From assembly GCF_037975245.1 (NCBI RefSeq), contig NC_092583.1, positions 837,764 to 901,763 of the forward strand: a stretch of DNA of 64,000 nucleotides. The letters are read 5' to 3'. Below the pieces are notes generated by a model. It did no database searches. It was not told where the DNA came from and worked only from the letters and a program-made list of their open reading frames with translations. This DNA is from Apostichopus japonicus. Taxonomy: Eukaryota > Echinodermata > Holothuroidea > Aspidochirotida > Stichopodidae. A program made the position numbers and the translations under genes. Positions 14,601 to 25,955 of this stretch are shown here, piece after piece. Each line of letters starts with the position of its first letter. The stretch's first letter is position 1.

Positions 14601-16179
14601 ATAATGTTCATACTGCTCATACTGTCAGTACAAGTGGCTCGAAGTGGGACACAAAAGTAATGTACAGAAGAAAACAAAATCCCAGTTTTGTGAACGAATG
14701 AACCACAGATCTAGGCTTGGCATGCTATATTATTTGCCACTAGTCTTCAGAAAGAATGCAATATTTTGTTTGTTTAATGCAGCATGTTGCATTTAAAAGC
14801 AAGCTTGAAAGAGCTAGCAAGTTCCATCCTGACTATTGTTCAAACTATTATTCCAAAATTATTACAATTTTCTGCATAACTCCAAATCAAGAGATGGTAA
14901 TTAACCATTCCACTTGACAGTACTTAAAAGATTTTCTAGTCTAAACCTTTTTTGACATTAATAGTAATCACAGATGGTAATGGTGAACTTACTGGGACTC
15001 AACTCTGACATAATTGGAAGGTCTCGCACCTCGTCCTCTGGAGGCCTTCCAGACAGGATGAAAGATGGCGGATTGGCCTGCCATACTGGTTTGGTCCTCC
15101 TCTGCAAAAGGTTAATGTTAATCAAATACAAATGAAATATTTCAACACCATAGAAACTGAATTAAAATCGGAGAATAGTATGCTGCATTGAACAAAGGTC
15201 TCTTCCAGGGCAAATTAATGAAATTTTCACTTTTTGAAAAATTTGCCAAAACACAAAACTTTAAAGGGTGTGAAGACTCGCCCAAAAAGAAATGTCTCAT
15301 GCCGGTAATCTGACCTAGTTTGGAATTAGGTGTAACAGAAGTGTTAGACACCACCATCAATCCCAGAAAATACACACACAGCTTGCTCCCGTCGGTAATT
15401 AGACACTAGTGTACAGTCAATACATAAAGCTACGGTCAGTACCCAGAACACAGTGTACATAGCAGCGATGGACATCTCAGGTCTAGATAAAAGATAACAA
15501 GGTATCATGTTTCATTACTGTCTGCATTTTGTAGCGACACAAAAAAAAACTTCACTTGCAGCAACGGAAAGTTAACCTTTGCAGATGGCGGCAGGCAGTT
15601 TGGGGAGAGTCTTCAATGCCTTAATGATTTATAACCAAATTAATAGGCCTACAGTATATGAAACTGATGCAAATACTCACTGCAGGTAAAGTAGGCAGGA
15701 TGGTACCAACATTGTTTGGGTTCTTTCCTTTGTTGATTTTATTGGAGTGATACTGAAAGAAAAAGAAAATGCAAACCTCATATCAATAACACATACTGTA
15801 GCCTACATGTGCATACTTTCCCCCATGCTCTGATTGTGAACTGTGTGACACACTGAAATTAAGTGTCTGTTACAGGTTATATCCCCTTTACAAAAAGTCG
15901 ACTTTTGTCTCAGAGCTATCAATTTCACTGAAAGTAGGTCTAAATTAATACTTTACATGCTTTAGAAATAGAGGTAGCCAAGCCAGTCCAGTGTTGACAT
16001 GAACATTTAGAACATCACATCATTATATGTATTCCTTTTATCAGCACTAAAACCCCCTATCTCAGGTCCTAGCCTACTTCTCTTTAATCCTCTAAAATTA
16101 GGTGTAGATTCAATGTACATCTTTGGGGACGGTCACAATAAGAAATGCTCGATGGGCAACTTACCTGCACATCTGCCAT
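1..16179 (-). CDS. DNAH7: Axonemal dynein heavy chain, DNAH7-like (5' part, 19 exons, continues past window start)
   Basis: Heavy chain of a ciliary inner-arm dynein, the ATP-driven motor of the axoneme. Coding exons in transcript order: 16165-16179, 15681-15752, 14993-15101, 14286-14424, 13306-13405, 12939-13122, 12117-12315, 11679-11798, 11148-11331, 10640-10819, 9762-9920, 8924-9037, 5386-5513, 3885-4188, 3176-3322, 2610-2746, 2159-2423, 986-1120 and 1-62 (cut by the edge). All phases agree and no internal stops occur, giving about 917 residues of the roughly 4,000 usual for the family. The start MADVQ is chosen because an in-frame TAA lies three codons upstream. Recognisable stretches include RYYYYIHHGIDTEH (about residue 147), VRLGMFELHSDELIRAL (about 527), QVEADVGNYWRTLYKLEKTF and the linker motif CNPGLRDRHW (about 835). 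Only tail and early linker are present; the AAA motor lies outside. From remembered sequences DNAH7 fits best, but DNAH3 or DNAH12 cannot be excluded. Confidence 0.93.
1190..2192 (-). repeat. 66-bp minisatellite made of exon end plus 5' splice site, filling a dynein intron
   Basis: About 15 tandem copies of a 66-bp unit. Each copy holds the last ~28 bases of dynein exon 2159-2423, the donor GTGAG and about 38 bases of intron. The intron (1121-2158, 1,038 bp) is almost wholly repeat. Most units read IKIVGYPIKPDEVRSKPLLYL in the sense direction, and both strands are open because the unit is a multiple of three. The unit between 2026 and 2093 is 67 bp and shifts the frame. Variants (GATGAG or GATGAT before the donor, and different tails) recur in ordered blocks, suggesting unequal exchange of multi-unit segments. 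The copy farthest from the exon has lost the donor (GGGGAG). Confidence 0.95.
3695..3813. repeat. CATC/CATCCT microsatellite in a dynein intron
   Basis: Imperfect repeats of CATCCATCCTCATC lie in the intron between exons 3176-3322 and 3885-4188. There is no sign of coding function. Confidence 0.9.
4494..5347. repeat. 16/17-bp alternating satellite, 33-bp dimer, in a dynein intron
   Basis: Roughly 26 copies of a 33-bp dimer made of TCACTTTCATATCAGAG and TCACTTTCATATTAAA, with GT-rich variants at both ends. It fills most of the intron between exons 3885-4188 and 5386-5513. The preceding bases 4310-4470 hold a looser CTGTTAC-rich repeat. Long open frames here are by-products of the repeat. Confidence 0.95.
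6271..6317. repeat. Small inverted repeat (13-bp stem) in a dynein intron
   Basis: TGGTAGGGCAAAA at 6271 is matched by TTTTGCCCTACCA ending at 6317, with a 21-base loop. It may be the remnant of a very short inverted-repeat element. Apart from this and simple repeats the 3.4-kb intron 5514-8923 holds nothing I recognise. Confidence 0.7.
8552..8867. repeat. (ACT/ACC)n trinucleotide microsatellite
   Basis: About 315 bases of ACT and ACC triplets lie on the plus strand just downstream (in gene direction) of exon 8924-9037. The minus-strand reading is a run of GTA/GTG/GTT codons, which produces a meaningless poly-valine frame. Confidence 0.97.
13925..14278. repeat. Dispersed intronic repeat, copy 1
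   Basis: About 350 bases closely match 15295-15625 in the same orientation. Shared blocks include CCCAGAAAATACACACACAG, AGATAACAAGGTATCATGTT and CTGTCTGCATTTTGTAGCGA. Copy 1 ends a few bases from exon 14286-14424. No terminal inverted repeats or coding sequence were seen, so the family is unknown. Confidence 0.85.
15295..15625. repeat. Dispersed intronic repeat, copy 2
   Basis: Second copy of the repeat at 13925-14278, 1.37 kb away in the neighbouring intron of the dynein gene. The two differ by scattered substitutions and small indels, so the duplication is not very recent. Confidence 0.85.
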
Positions 16180-16238
16180 TTGGAGTTAGCCAGGTGAGCG
16201 TCCCACTGTGGGTTCAACTTAAATGATCCATTGGTTTC
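16165..16238 (-). other. DNAH7: DNAH7-like first coding exon with 5' UTR
   Basis: The exon is bounded by an acceptor CTTCAG on the minus strand at 16239 and a donor GTAAG at 16164. Only its last 15 bases (ATG to CAG) are coding. The preceding 59 bases are 5' UTR and contain a TAA in frame just before the ATG. A possible upstream non-coding exon is 17355-17402, with acceptor TTTTTAAG and donor GTAATT. Joined, the two exons form a long open frame that differs from the dynein frame (see findings). Confidence 0.6.
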
Positions 16239-19200
16239 CTGAAGTAAGATAGTTTTGTGCAATATTAATGGCGGAAGCCCAACTTTTGTCAAAGACAGTA
16301 AAGTTTTAATGTTGTGGTTAAGGCTGGGTTAAATATGCTGAGTGATGAAACGGTTAGGCTTTACTTTTTGCCTGTTAGGATTGGCCCTGCCTAATTTCCA
16401 AGGTTTCGAAGGTTAGGGCTACAAATTGTAATTCAGCTGTTACAGTGTTAGAAATTATGTTCAATGTTCCCTTATATGAATTAACCGACCGAGTGCACCA
16501 AAATTGGGTCTGAGTCAGAAATCTCCAAACGATTTTGCGACTTCGGTACAACCCGCACATCAGTCTTTAGTCCTATTTCCTAACGATACTTGTTATTCAA
16601 GTCGCAATTCAGTACGCAGTGGGAACTTCGAGGCATTGGTTACTAAGCAACATGTACATTCGATATTGAATAGGCAGACCCTGTGAACGTTTTGTGATAT
16701 CCCTGTCAACAATATGTAGTGTGTACCTTACTTGCCTAAATATCTACAATTGGGCCAAGCGATATATATTTAAAACTATTTTTTAAGACTTGAAAATAAA
16801 CGTTATGCGAAATAGGGACCATGAATGAGCATGGGTATGTGTTTTTGTTGGTCTAACTTTGTTCACGTTATTGGAGTTGTTAAAGATCCGAAGTTACGAC
16901 TAAGGGCCAATGAACGCCAATAAAGCAAAAACTAGAGAACTTTTCGTCTACAGCGTTTAATCGCGAATGCATACAACCCAACATTAAAGGAACAGGGAAC
17001 CCAACATTCCCGCTACCCGAACTGACTCGCTTTGAAACTCGCTATATTCGAAGAGGAACGTAACTTAAATACTACAAGAATACATTCGTCACTTGATTTG
17101 AAAGGCAAAAGTTTACTTTTTTAAACGTATTGTGCATCCCTGACATCACATTTACTTGCTTCAAGTTCATTGTTGCTAACAAAACGATTTATAAATAACT
17201 ATTGAACATATATTGTAACTGGCATATATTCGAAATTATGAATGAACATTCCATAAGGATGTTTATGTTATATTTATATATCAAAAATTGTGTATTTATT
17301 AAACAAATCATGTAGATGCTTAGCCCTTATTTCTACAAGTCAGCAAATAATTACCTCTGAACTGTCATCTAAAGCTGACAAGGAATTTCCAGGGTCAAAC
17401 CGCTTAAAAAGAAATTTTTAGTATGCAAAACATTCGGCCCAATGTGGTGACCATGAAAGTCCTCATAGCTTCAGTTTTTGTTGACTTGTGATGGGCAAAA
17501 GAACTTGACAGGATCACGTTAACCCCTAAGGTTTCTGGCTGTAGATTTTTACTGATGTTACTAATGTACATTTTGCGTCCCTAACAATTTTAAGGGATAT
17601 CTAAGAGACACTGATGTTGAAGAAATAAGTTCCCAACTTGAGGGAGGTGTAAAGGATGGAGGGAGGAAGGGGGAGGTTGGTGGAAGGTCGGGAATGAAGG
17701 ACACATGGACCATCCAACTCTTGTCTGAAAGAGGGGGACCATTATACCGTTTCTTTCCTGTTAGGTTTCCTGTCAAAAAGGCAGCTAATTCCATATTAAG
17801 GAAAGGACAAGAAAGAATATTTAACTGAGGATGATATACAAAACTACAAAAGAATCAGTTCACACGAAAAAAGAAGAAAAAAACCCAACACAAGAAATGG
17901 CTTCTATCCATTTTAATGACAAAAGGAAGGCATGATATTTGGTATACTGCCTCTATCATGAATACATTAAATGCTGAGAATAACAGTAAACACTGACGAT
18001 ATTGACAGATGATATATATATAAATGTGTATACTAAGACATAGAAAGTAATTTTGTAAATAGCATAATTCAAATGAGCAAAAAACAAATGAAAGACTTGC
18101 ATGGAATGCACTTGGTGCCATAACATAAGTGGCATAAACTACAGTGTACAAAAAGTAGAAATAACAAAAGGTACCAAAACACTGGAGGATCCAGGATGTC
18201 TCAGAAGGGCAGGGGGGGGGGCTAGAAAACAGTCAGTATATACTAAACATATTATCAAAACAATGTTGCATGAAAACTAAATAATGATTTTTTTTCACTG
18301 CCATTTTTTTTCCACAAATTATCTTTGTTACTTTTTCATTCGATAAACATTTTCAGAAAGGGATGCCTGGGCCCCCTAGCCTTCTGCCTGGATCAACCTC
18401 TGCAAAATAGTCTTCAATAAAACAAAATTCTCGTTGCAATTTTTCTCTGCAGCTGAATATCATCAATAAGGACACAACTCCTTGATATGAACAGAATGAT
18501 TGTGAATTATGGAACACCCATTTTTTTAAGTAAATGTGCCATTAAAGACAAAGATGAAGTTAAATGGCATGTTGACTTTCAAACACCACTGTTTTTCACT
18601 TGAGGAAATTGAGTAAGACGACTTGAGTTAATTTGACCATCTTTCATCTCCACAATTGCAAACATCTGTATTTGAAACCAACTGAACCTAAACCTTGAAG
18701 GACTAATTTACTGAGGACCAATTTACTGATATTTCAGTGAAGACTGCACCTGTTACCCTGTACTTATTATTTAGAAATAGGCACAGGCCTTCTTTGCGTC
18801 GATAAAGCTTATAGATATAAGTTAGAAGTTAAGAACAACCCAATTCCATCATTTCAACTAAAGCATTTCAGGTTTAAAGGAGAAAGACGTCAACGTTGAA
18901 ATTAAATATCAAACCTTGTTAACTAATATATAAAAATTAAAAAATTAAAGTGCTTTGCAAAAAATAACATTCAGTCACTGTGTACATGAAACGATGCTCT
19001 ACCAGAATGTAGAATGGACGTCAACAAAAAGTGGTTTGACAAGGTACTTGAGGAAAACACGGTACTTGCTGGAAGAAAAAAAGAGCCCTACAATGATCTA
19101 TCTTTGATTTAGCTGGATTTGCATGAATTTGCTGAAAGTTAACTTGATCATTTCCATCTTTGGAGTAAGGCCTTTCTGTCTACAGAGAGCACATGGCCCT

Positions 19201-19666
19201 CCTATCATAACCCCCTACATTTTAACACTAACACATGCTGATCCACAAATCAGGGATTAATTTGGGGTTCGATTTTTGTTTAGCAGCTTCAAGGCTATGA
19301 ATTTTGTATATGAATTAAAAAATTAGGCTATGAATTAAAAAGTTACGGTTTCTTTGTTTCAAATATTGCTACACTTCGTTGAACTTGTATTATGATTTGA
19401 CCAGTTTGCGATGTGGATAAATTATTCCCAGTGGATGTCTTGATCATCACATTCCTCACACTCGCAATAAAATAATACAAATATAAAGTAAGTTTTAAAA
19501 AGGAAGATAAAACACACACGACCACTTTGCTAAATAATTCGATGATTTCCTACGGTATGAGTTTATGTAATAATCAAGTTGTTAGGTCTACAAAATTGAC
19601 ACAAAATTCATGGTTTTTCTACAAACATGTATATATTTCGTTAACAGAGATTGAGCAAAAAAACTG
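16239..19666. other. Intergenic DNA between the dynein 5' end and the FKBP14-like gene
   Basis: Besides the possible UTR exon at 17355-17402, I see no conserved coding segment. A G-tract lies near 18,210 and there are AT-rich stretches. The part nearest 19,666 is expected to hold the FKBP14-like 3' UTR. I saw no AATAAA on the minus strand close to that stop codon. Confidence 0.5.
17355..17402 (-). other. Possible upstream 5' UTR exon of the dynein gene
   Basis: A 48-base segment on the minus strand lies between TTTTTAAG (acceptor-like) and GTAATT (donor-like). It is open in one frame (starting RFDPGNS) and would join the first coding exon of the dynein gene. Nothing but splice-like signals and the open frame supports it. 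Confidence 0.3.
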
Positions 19667-19822
19667 CTACAGCTCATCGTGTTTTGGTCCGGAAAATTCC
19701 TCAAAAGAAATGAAGCCATCCTCATCCTCATCCTGGCCTTTAAATATAACATTAACTGCATCTTCCACTGTACCGTGCCTCTCAAGACCTCCAACCGCCC
19801 CAGTATTGACAAAGTCAAGCAG
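19667..19822 (-). other. FKBP14-like terminal exon B (distal)
   Basis: Acceptor TTCCTACAG, then 51 codons and TAG. It encodes the EF-hand loop DEDEDGFISFEE and the ending PKHDEL. It matches exon A at 24 of 51 residues by my hand alignment, with no gaps. Its acidic EF loop resembles the vertebrate FKBP14 end more than exon A does. Confidence 0.88.
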
Positions 19823-22800
19823 CTGTAGGAAATGAAAGAAAATATTTAGCATTGTAAGTTAAAATGAAGTTTTCTTGGGTGGCTCAGCAAATGGGTGGCT
19901 GAGCAAGCTTCTTTTAAAAGAAATCAATTTTTATGGAAATTAATAAATTAGTTCATCACAGATATTCAACATGAAAAAATTGCTTCTGAGAGTTAAATAT
20001 TTTCTTTTACTTCTGTTGAATAGTAAGATTAGCTGTGCAATCTTTCATACATCCTAAGCACTATGCTAGGTGACAGGCATGTGAGTTTTCATAACTCTTA
20101 TTATTGCCACCATCAACATTGTGAAAGAGACTGACTAGTCACTTGCAAAGGAAGACTGCAAAATATCCTTGAATCATGTTATTATTATATATTTTGGAGA
20201 GGGGGGGGGTGGTTAAAATAATATGTATGTTTTCATTAAAAATGGAGAAAACCTGGGGTGGAGAAAAATTGTGTGAATAAATGAACCCCAACCCACCTTG
20301 AAAGTTGCATTTTACATTTGTTAGGAATTCTATGTCATCCTATGCAAGTTATGCACCATTTACACATTTTTTGATACTAAACAAATGATAAATATTTGGT
20401 TTACAACTGCATTATTAAACTGTTATGAAATATTTAATTCAATATCACAATGTGAAGATGGCAACCTTCCCAAACCCTCCAAAGTAGGTGACTAAAATAC
20501 CTGCCAATGTTGCATGTTTGGTGGAGTTTGGTGACAGGTTTTGTTCCCTGATACATTTTTTATATATATATATATATATATGAATTAAAACTTTTGACAA
20601 CATTAAAAAAAAGATATTTACATCACAACTCGTCATGCTTTTGCCCAGGAAATTCCTCATGGGAAATCATGCCATCCTTATCTTTATCCTGAAAGTCAAA
20701 TATATTCTCAACAGCAGAATCCAAACTTTCCTCTTCCTTTAGCCCTCCTAGCCCTTGGGCTGAGAAGAATGCTTTCATCTGCCAAAGAAAACAGAAATTG
20801 GCAAAATAATATTAACTGCTTGTGACCCAGCATTGGGAGATTTTCTTACACTTTGGCTCATTCAATAGCCATTGTTTTCAAACGATCAGTGCTTTTTTAA
20901 TTGGGTCACAAGAGACGTAAAGCAACTTATGTTATTTTTAAGTTATTTTATTTTTAAGTGACCTTGCACATTATGTCAGTGAGATGAGATGGCACCAATG
21001 GAATTAGTATGACGAGTAGTGATGTAAAAAACAAAGCTGTTAATAATGTCCTACACAACTAACAAGAAACAGAGTTGTCTGACAGGGAAGTGATGGATTG
21101 TGCAACTTACCTTCCAAGGATAGTTTCTGTCTACTTTCTCAAATGTTTGTTGGATAGGCATGGGCCGGGAGGGGGATTGGGGATATTAAAGAAAACCAAA
21201 CCCTTTTCAACAACATAAATTCATCAAGTGACTTATTATTGGTAAACACAAACTTTTGTACAAGATAAAGACACGCTGATTTTGCTTCTTATTATGTACA
21301 TGAAGTACAAACCTCTTTCTTGGAGATTTGCTTATCCCCATCAAAGTCCATTTTCTTAAATAAGTTTGGTGTTGGTGGTTTGTCTAGGATCTTGAGTAGC
21401 TCAATCCTGTAGAACACCTCTCCTCTGCTCTCGTCGGGAACGACGGCACCTGCGTAAGTAAGGCCAAAACAACATTATTTAGGTGAGAGAGTTGCAATAT
21501 TGAAAAGTTAACAAAGGTTGGGAAAATTAAATTTTAGAATTAAAAGAAAAGTGTGTCAACTTTGCAACAGTTTACTAATCATACATTTAAATACTGCACA
21601 TGGTCATATGCTGCCTGAGAGTAAATTCTTCTACATGAAATAGATCATTAGCTTTTCTAGCCAATGTTTATTTAAATAGTAAGGTAAAAACATTTGAAAT
21701 TTTGCTCTTAAATATGCCTGCTGTTAAAAATTGTCTGGGAGGGTAAAATTTTGAGGATTACATCAAATTTGTTGGTTAATCCCTCATTAACCTTCCTTTA
21801 AAGGTTTCTTAGCTTGATTGATTACAAGATTGTTTTGAATAATTTTCAATTGCTTTGGAAGAATTGCCAACTAATCTTAAGCTACTTAATGTTAGGTGTC
21901 CTTGTGCAAATCAAAGATATTAAAATGCTTGTTTTGTTGTCATTTGCAATATCATTGATATGAAAAGTGGCAACCTGCACAATGTTGGTAAAGCTTTAAA
22001 CAACATTCAAATTAAAGTTTGAAATCCAGCCTCCAGACGTACATAAGGACCATATATGTTAAATGTGTATTATCCATCCCAGTTTAATTGAACTCAGCAT
22101 TTTTCAAAATGACTTATTCTGAAAGGTGGACACAAAGTATTAGATTTAGCATTTTACATGTAAGTTTGCATTATACATGTACAGGGATGTGCCCAGGATT
22201 TCCTGAGTGCTGGGTAAACTGATCGCCGTCCTGGGGGAGGGGTCTAAATGCTGGCACTTGTGAAGCTTTTTAAGCACATACACAAGTACTAGTTTTGCTT
22301 ACAATTAACATTTTTTAATATTTTTGAGGGAAATATATTACGTAACTGGTAAAAGTTATTAGTTTGTTTCAAAGAGATTTTACAATGGACCGATTGAGAG
22401 CCGTAAGTAATGTTTCTCGCATGCGTTACTGATGCATTATTAGTCTGTTTGATTTTGGTATAGGCTAGGCCCAATTTACGTTGAACATATTGTTAGGAAT
22501 GTCGGGATTTTAGATGAAAATAACGATTTTTAAGACAGTGCTGGGTGGTAATTTTTAGTGCTGGGCGGGGCCGCCCAGCGTGGGCACATCCCTGCATGTA
22601 TTATTACAGATCATATTGTTATTGTCTTGGGTCACACAAACAGTACTTTATATCACATGTATGTACCTGAGTTTTGGTGACCGTCAATTTCTTGGCCAGA
22701 GATGTAAATTTCTCGTATTTCTCCAACACACATGTCTTGAAGGCTTTTCTCCCAACCACTCATGACTTTCTGGTCTCCCAGCTTGAAATAAAATGGATCA

Positions 22801-24143
22801 CCTTTGGTTTCACTGAAAGAAAAAAGCAAAATGTCTATGTAAATCAAAGCATGTCTAAGTAGTCTACTACACTATACAATAAAAACAATGTCCATGCAAA
22901 AGACAATTATGTCTATGCAATGCACTACTTCTTAATGGATTGCTGTCATAAATGATATGTTAACTAGCTGCAGCAAACATAATCAAATTTCGACAAGAAA
23001 ACTAGTTCTCTTACAAGACAAACACACATAACTACATTGACCTTAAATCAGCCTTACATACATAGTTAGCAATCTGTTGTGTATGTGTGCTTGAGAATGC
23101 TATGAGGCAATAGTGTTGGAATTATGAGGCAAAGCCGGTTGGAACTGCATTGTATTTAACTCAAGCTACATGTGGTATTTAAGACCGTTACAGTAGTTCT
23201 TGGATAGGGTGGTTATTGACATGACTAAGTCATAGTGGCATCGAGAGCTGGGGAGGGTCTGGGAACATTTACATCACTAAACCCTATAGTATTTGTACTC
23301 AAAATATTTCTTCAACTATTAATTATGAAAATGATAATACAGTACTCTTTATATTAGATTGCCCAGCCCATATCCCCTCCATATTTGCCCATGCCCCACA
23401 GGCATAGCTAGACATGAACAGTGTGTCCAAGCTTGTTGGAAATCCTGCGGTTATTTATTTCACAATGTTAATAATACATATTAAACTTCGTTTCCATTAG
23501 AAGGGAACGGTAGGACTGGTTATAGTATCTGGTACTAATTAGCCAAGGTATATGGAAATTATTCTCGCTGAACTAGTACCAATACTTTGAATCTTTCTTA
23601 GCGGGACAAAGTTTCGGCCCGCCTATGGGCTATACATATCTTGGAATAATTTATCCAGTATCGCATCACAAAATGGACAAGTTGCTATACAATTGTAAAG
23701 GCGTATAGCTCTTGGTTCGTTCTTTTTTCTTTTTCTGATGGGTTGTAAGATATCGTAAGATAACCTAACAGTTTTCTAGAAAGGATTGAGAGTGAAAAAA
23801 CTCAGAGCCTTTACAAATGCTAAGAAAATGTGAATAATAAGTCACTCCCTGTGGGAGTGATACTCCAACTTACAACTTCGGTCACATCTCAGCTTACATA
23901 GCAGACTACATTCCTATTTACATATAAATTTTGACTTTCAACTTACGAATCATCAAATTTTTCGCCATCGTCTGTGTACTCTCCTGTATAGCTGATGACG
24001 AGATAATCTCCATCTTTGGTTTTTTCTTCACAAGTTTCTGCCTCTTCTACAACAGTATACCTTGAAAAACCTTCAACTTCACAAGAAATCACCGTTAGCA
24101 ACGAACCGAAGATCACTGATAAATAAACTTTGAAGATATTCAT
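19667..24143 (-). CDS. FKBP14: ER peptidyl-prolyl isomerase, FKBP14-like, with alternative last exons
   Basis: ER-lumen FK506-binding protein, a family that assists folding of procollagen and other secreted proteins. Exons: 23947-24143 (ATG at 24143), 22667-22812, 21313-21449, then either 20623-20778 or 19667-19822. Either choice gives exactly 211 residues, which is also the length I recall for human FKBP14. Residues 1-21 are a hydrophobic signal peptide (MNIFKVYLSVIFGSLLTVIS). The FKBP domain keeps KFDDS, the GW of the active site and MCVGE. EF-hand 1 is DFDGDKQISKKE; EF-hand 2 is DKDKDGMISHEE or DEDEDGFISFEE; both forms end KHDEL, an ER retrieval signal. The usual GYG of the FKBP flap is missing (GQEIDGHQNSG). 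The head-to-head neighbour PLEKHA8 supports orthology to FKBP14 rather than FKBP7. Confidence 0.92.
20560..20582. repeat. (TA)n microsatellite
   Basis: A short TA dinucleotide run lies just downstream of terminal exon A in gene direction. Confidence 0.9.
20623..20778 (-). other. FKBP14-like terminal exon A (proximal)
   Basis: Acceptor TTTGGCAG, then 51 codons and TGA. It encodes a lead helix, the EF-hand loop DKDKDGMISHEE and the ending QKHDEL. A variant poly(A) signal ATTAAA (minus strand, 20433-20438) lies about 190 bases downstream, consistent with use as a real last exon. Exon B at 19667-19822 has the same phase and length. Confidence 0.88.
22192..22594. mobile_element. Non-autonomous DNA transposon (14-bp TIR) in an FKBP14-like intron
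   Basis: Begins CAGGGATGTGCCCA and ends with its exact reverse complement TGGGCACATCCCTG, 403 bases in all. The bases CATGTA flank both ends, giving at least a 6-bp target duplication. The CAGGG terminus resembles hAT-type elements, which usually make 8-bp duplications, so the class is not certain. No coding sequence. Confidence 0.75.
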
Positions 24144-25946
24144 TATGCAAATAGTTTCAGCTGTTAATTTGCAACGATTTAATCACGAAGTTGTTGATTG
24201 TTCGATGATCACATGTAACAGACACAAAATATCCGTTTCTGATTATCAGCGGCCACTGGTTTTATTTTATACAAGTCAAATTTGAAGACAATTATATCGA
24301 ACCTTGCAATGTGTGTACACGTATGTACACGTGTACGCGCCTGCCCGCTCCCAGCTCATCATGCTTGAGTACGCAAAGGGTGAATTCTATTGATATGGAA
24401 ATTTATTTATACAGAGATCGATCAAAATGTAAATTAATCATGCACGGATAGTTTTGAGGTCATAAAATTGGTGCCGTTTGTTTACGAGGAAGTAAAAACG
24501 TCACTTCGCCAGGAGAGTGTTGGATAAAAGGGGAAGGGGTGCATGCATGAGTGAGGACGGTAAGGATAAATAGCTATATGTGTGTGGTCAGGGCCCATGC
24601 ATCACTGGTGTACGTATTATGAGGATGATCCACAAATGATCAGTACATTTCATATATTTGTTTCCACATTCAAAATTTACACAATATTAGAAATTTATAT
24701 TAAAATATTAAAAAATTATTACACAATAATAGAAGAAAATTTATGTGACAAGTACGTGGAGGAGGTCTGAGAAAGCCGAGGCTCTTACGAAGCAGACTCC
24801 CCGTACAAAGACAATAAGAAAAAAAAAATAATAATGAACAATGCATGCAATAAAACAAAGGTTGCACACACAAATAAACCATGTAACTGTACTTACGTTA
24901 CATAAGATAACAATATACAATTTAAAGAATTATCATATACGTAATTGTCCCTAGTCATCCCTGCAAGACCCTCCCCGTAAACTCCCTTCTGGCCTAACTC
25001 AACATTTGTGTCCCCTGCAGACACCTTCCCATCCCCTAGTAAACCACCCCGCAACCATACCCCCTAAATCTCAAAACTTGGAATATAGACAAAAATGAAG
25101 GGGAAAAAATATATGACGATTGGAGGTGAACGTAGAAAGCGAATGGTGAATGCTAAGAGATTCGAGCGCATAGCGGTACACAATAAGCACTGTTCTAATA
25201 GGGTGTATGCATTTCTCATGTTTCCATAAATTTGTTTATGTGAGTCTTTACAGTATGTTTATAGCTCCATGATTATACTATTGAAGGGAGTAAAGCGTGA
25301 ACAATTCATGATATATTTGGATCCCTCTGAATCCACTGCGCATTGACATGATTCACATAAAAATTGCGCAAGGTCTCGATCCATGGGGGCCGGGGGCAGG
25401 GGAAGGACACACCATAAAACAGGTTTATCATGACAGAAACTCACAAATCTCGGCCATACAAGGCCATAACTTTTAACAATCGTCATATCAAAGACACTGA
25501 TACCACGGGTGTGACAATATGAACAACTAAATCAAGCCACAAAACTTGAATGTCGATCTTTGATCCACTCATTTTTCAAGCCAACCATTGTTTTTCACAA
25601 AACAAATTTAATAACTTTAACAAATACATTTATTTGGGCAAATATCTTCCCCCTTGCTTGCTTGCTAGCGATTCCGCTTCACTCTGGGACGGGACGCTTA
25701 CAGGGGAGCCCGCCCGGCCGTTCCAGATCTGTTACCAAAAGCAGCATGTAAAAACGGCTGATTTGTGAGCTCTATAAGTCTAGTACAAATAACAGGTGAT
25801 TTATATTTCGCACAACACATACGAACCACGTATTAATGTCAGTCAGCTAAAATTACAGGTAGAATCAGTCAAAATTTGCAAATATGTTACACGATATAAT
25901 GAGTTGCTACTAAAGAGATCTGGGTTTCCAGCCGTAAGCTTTCACC
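24144..25946. promoter_or_regulatory. Divergent intergenic region between the FKBP14-like and PLEKHA8-like genes
   Basis: About 1.8 kb between the two start codons, with the genes transcribed away from each other. It must hold both promoters and 5' UTRs. A CACGTG E-box lies near 24,327 in a mixed GC-richer patch (24,310-24,360). A TAA lies four codons upstream of the first PLEKHA8 ATG. No TATA box could be assigned and no other gene is visible. Confidence 0.55.
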
Positions 25947-25955
25947 ATGCCAGAA

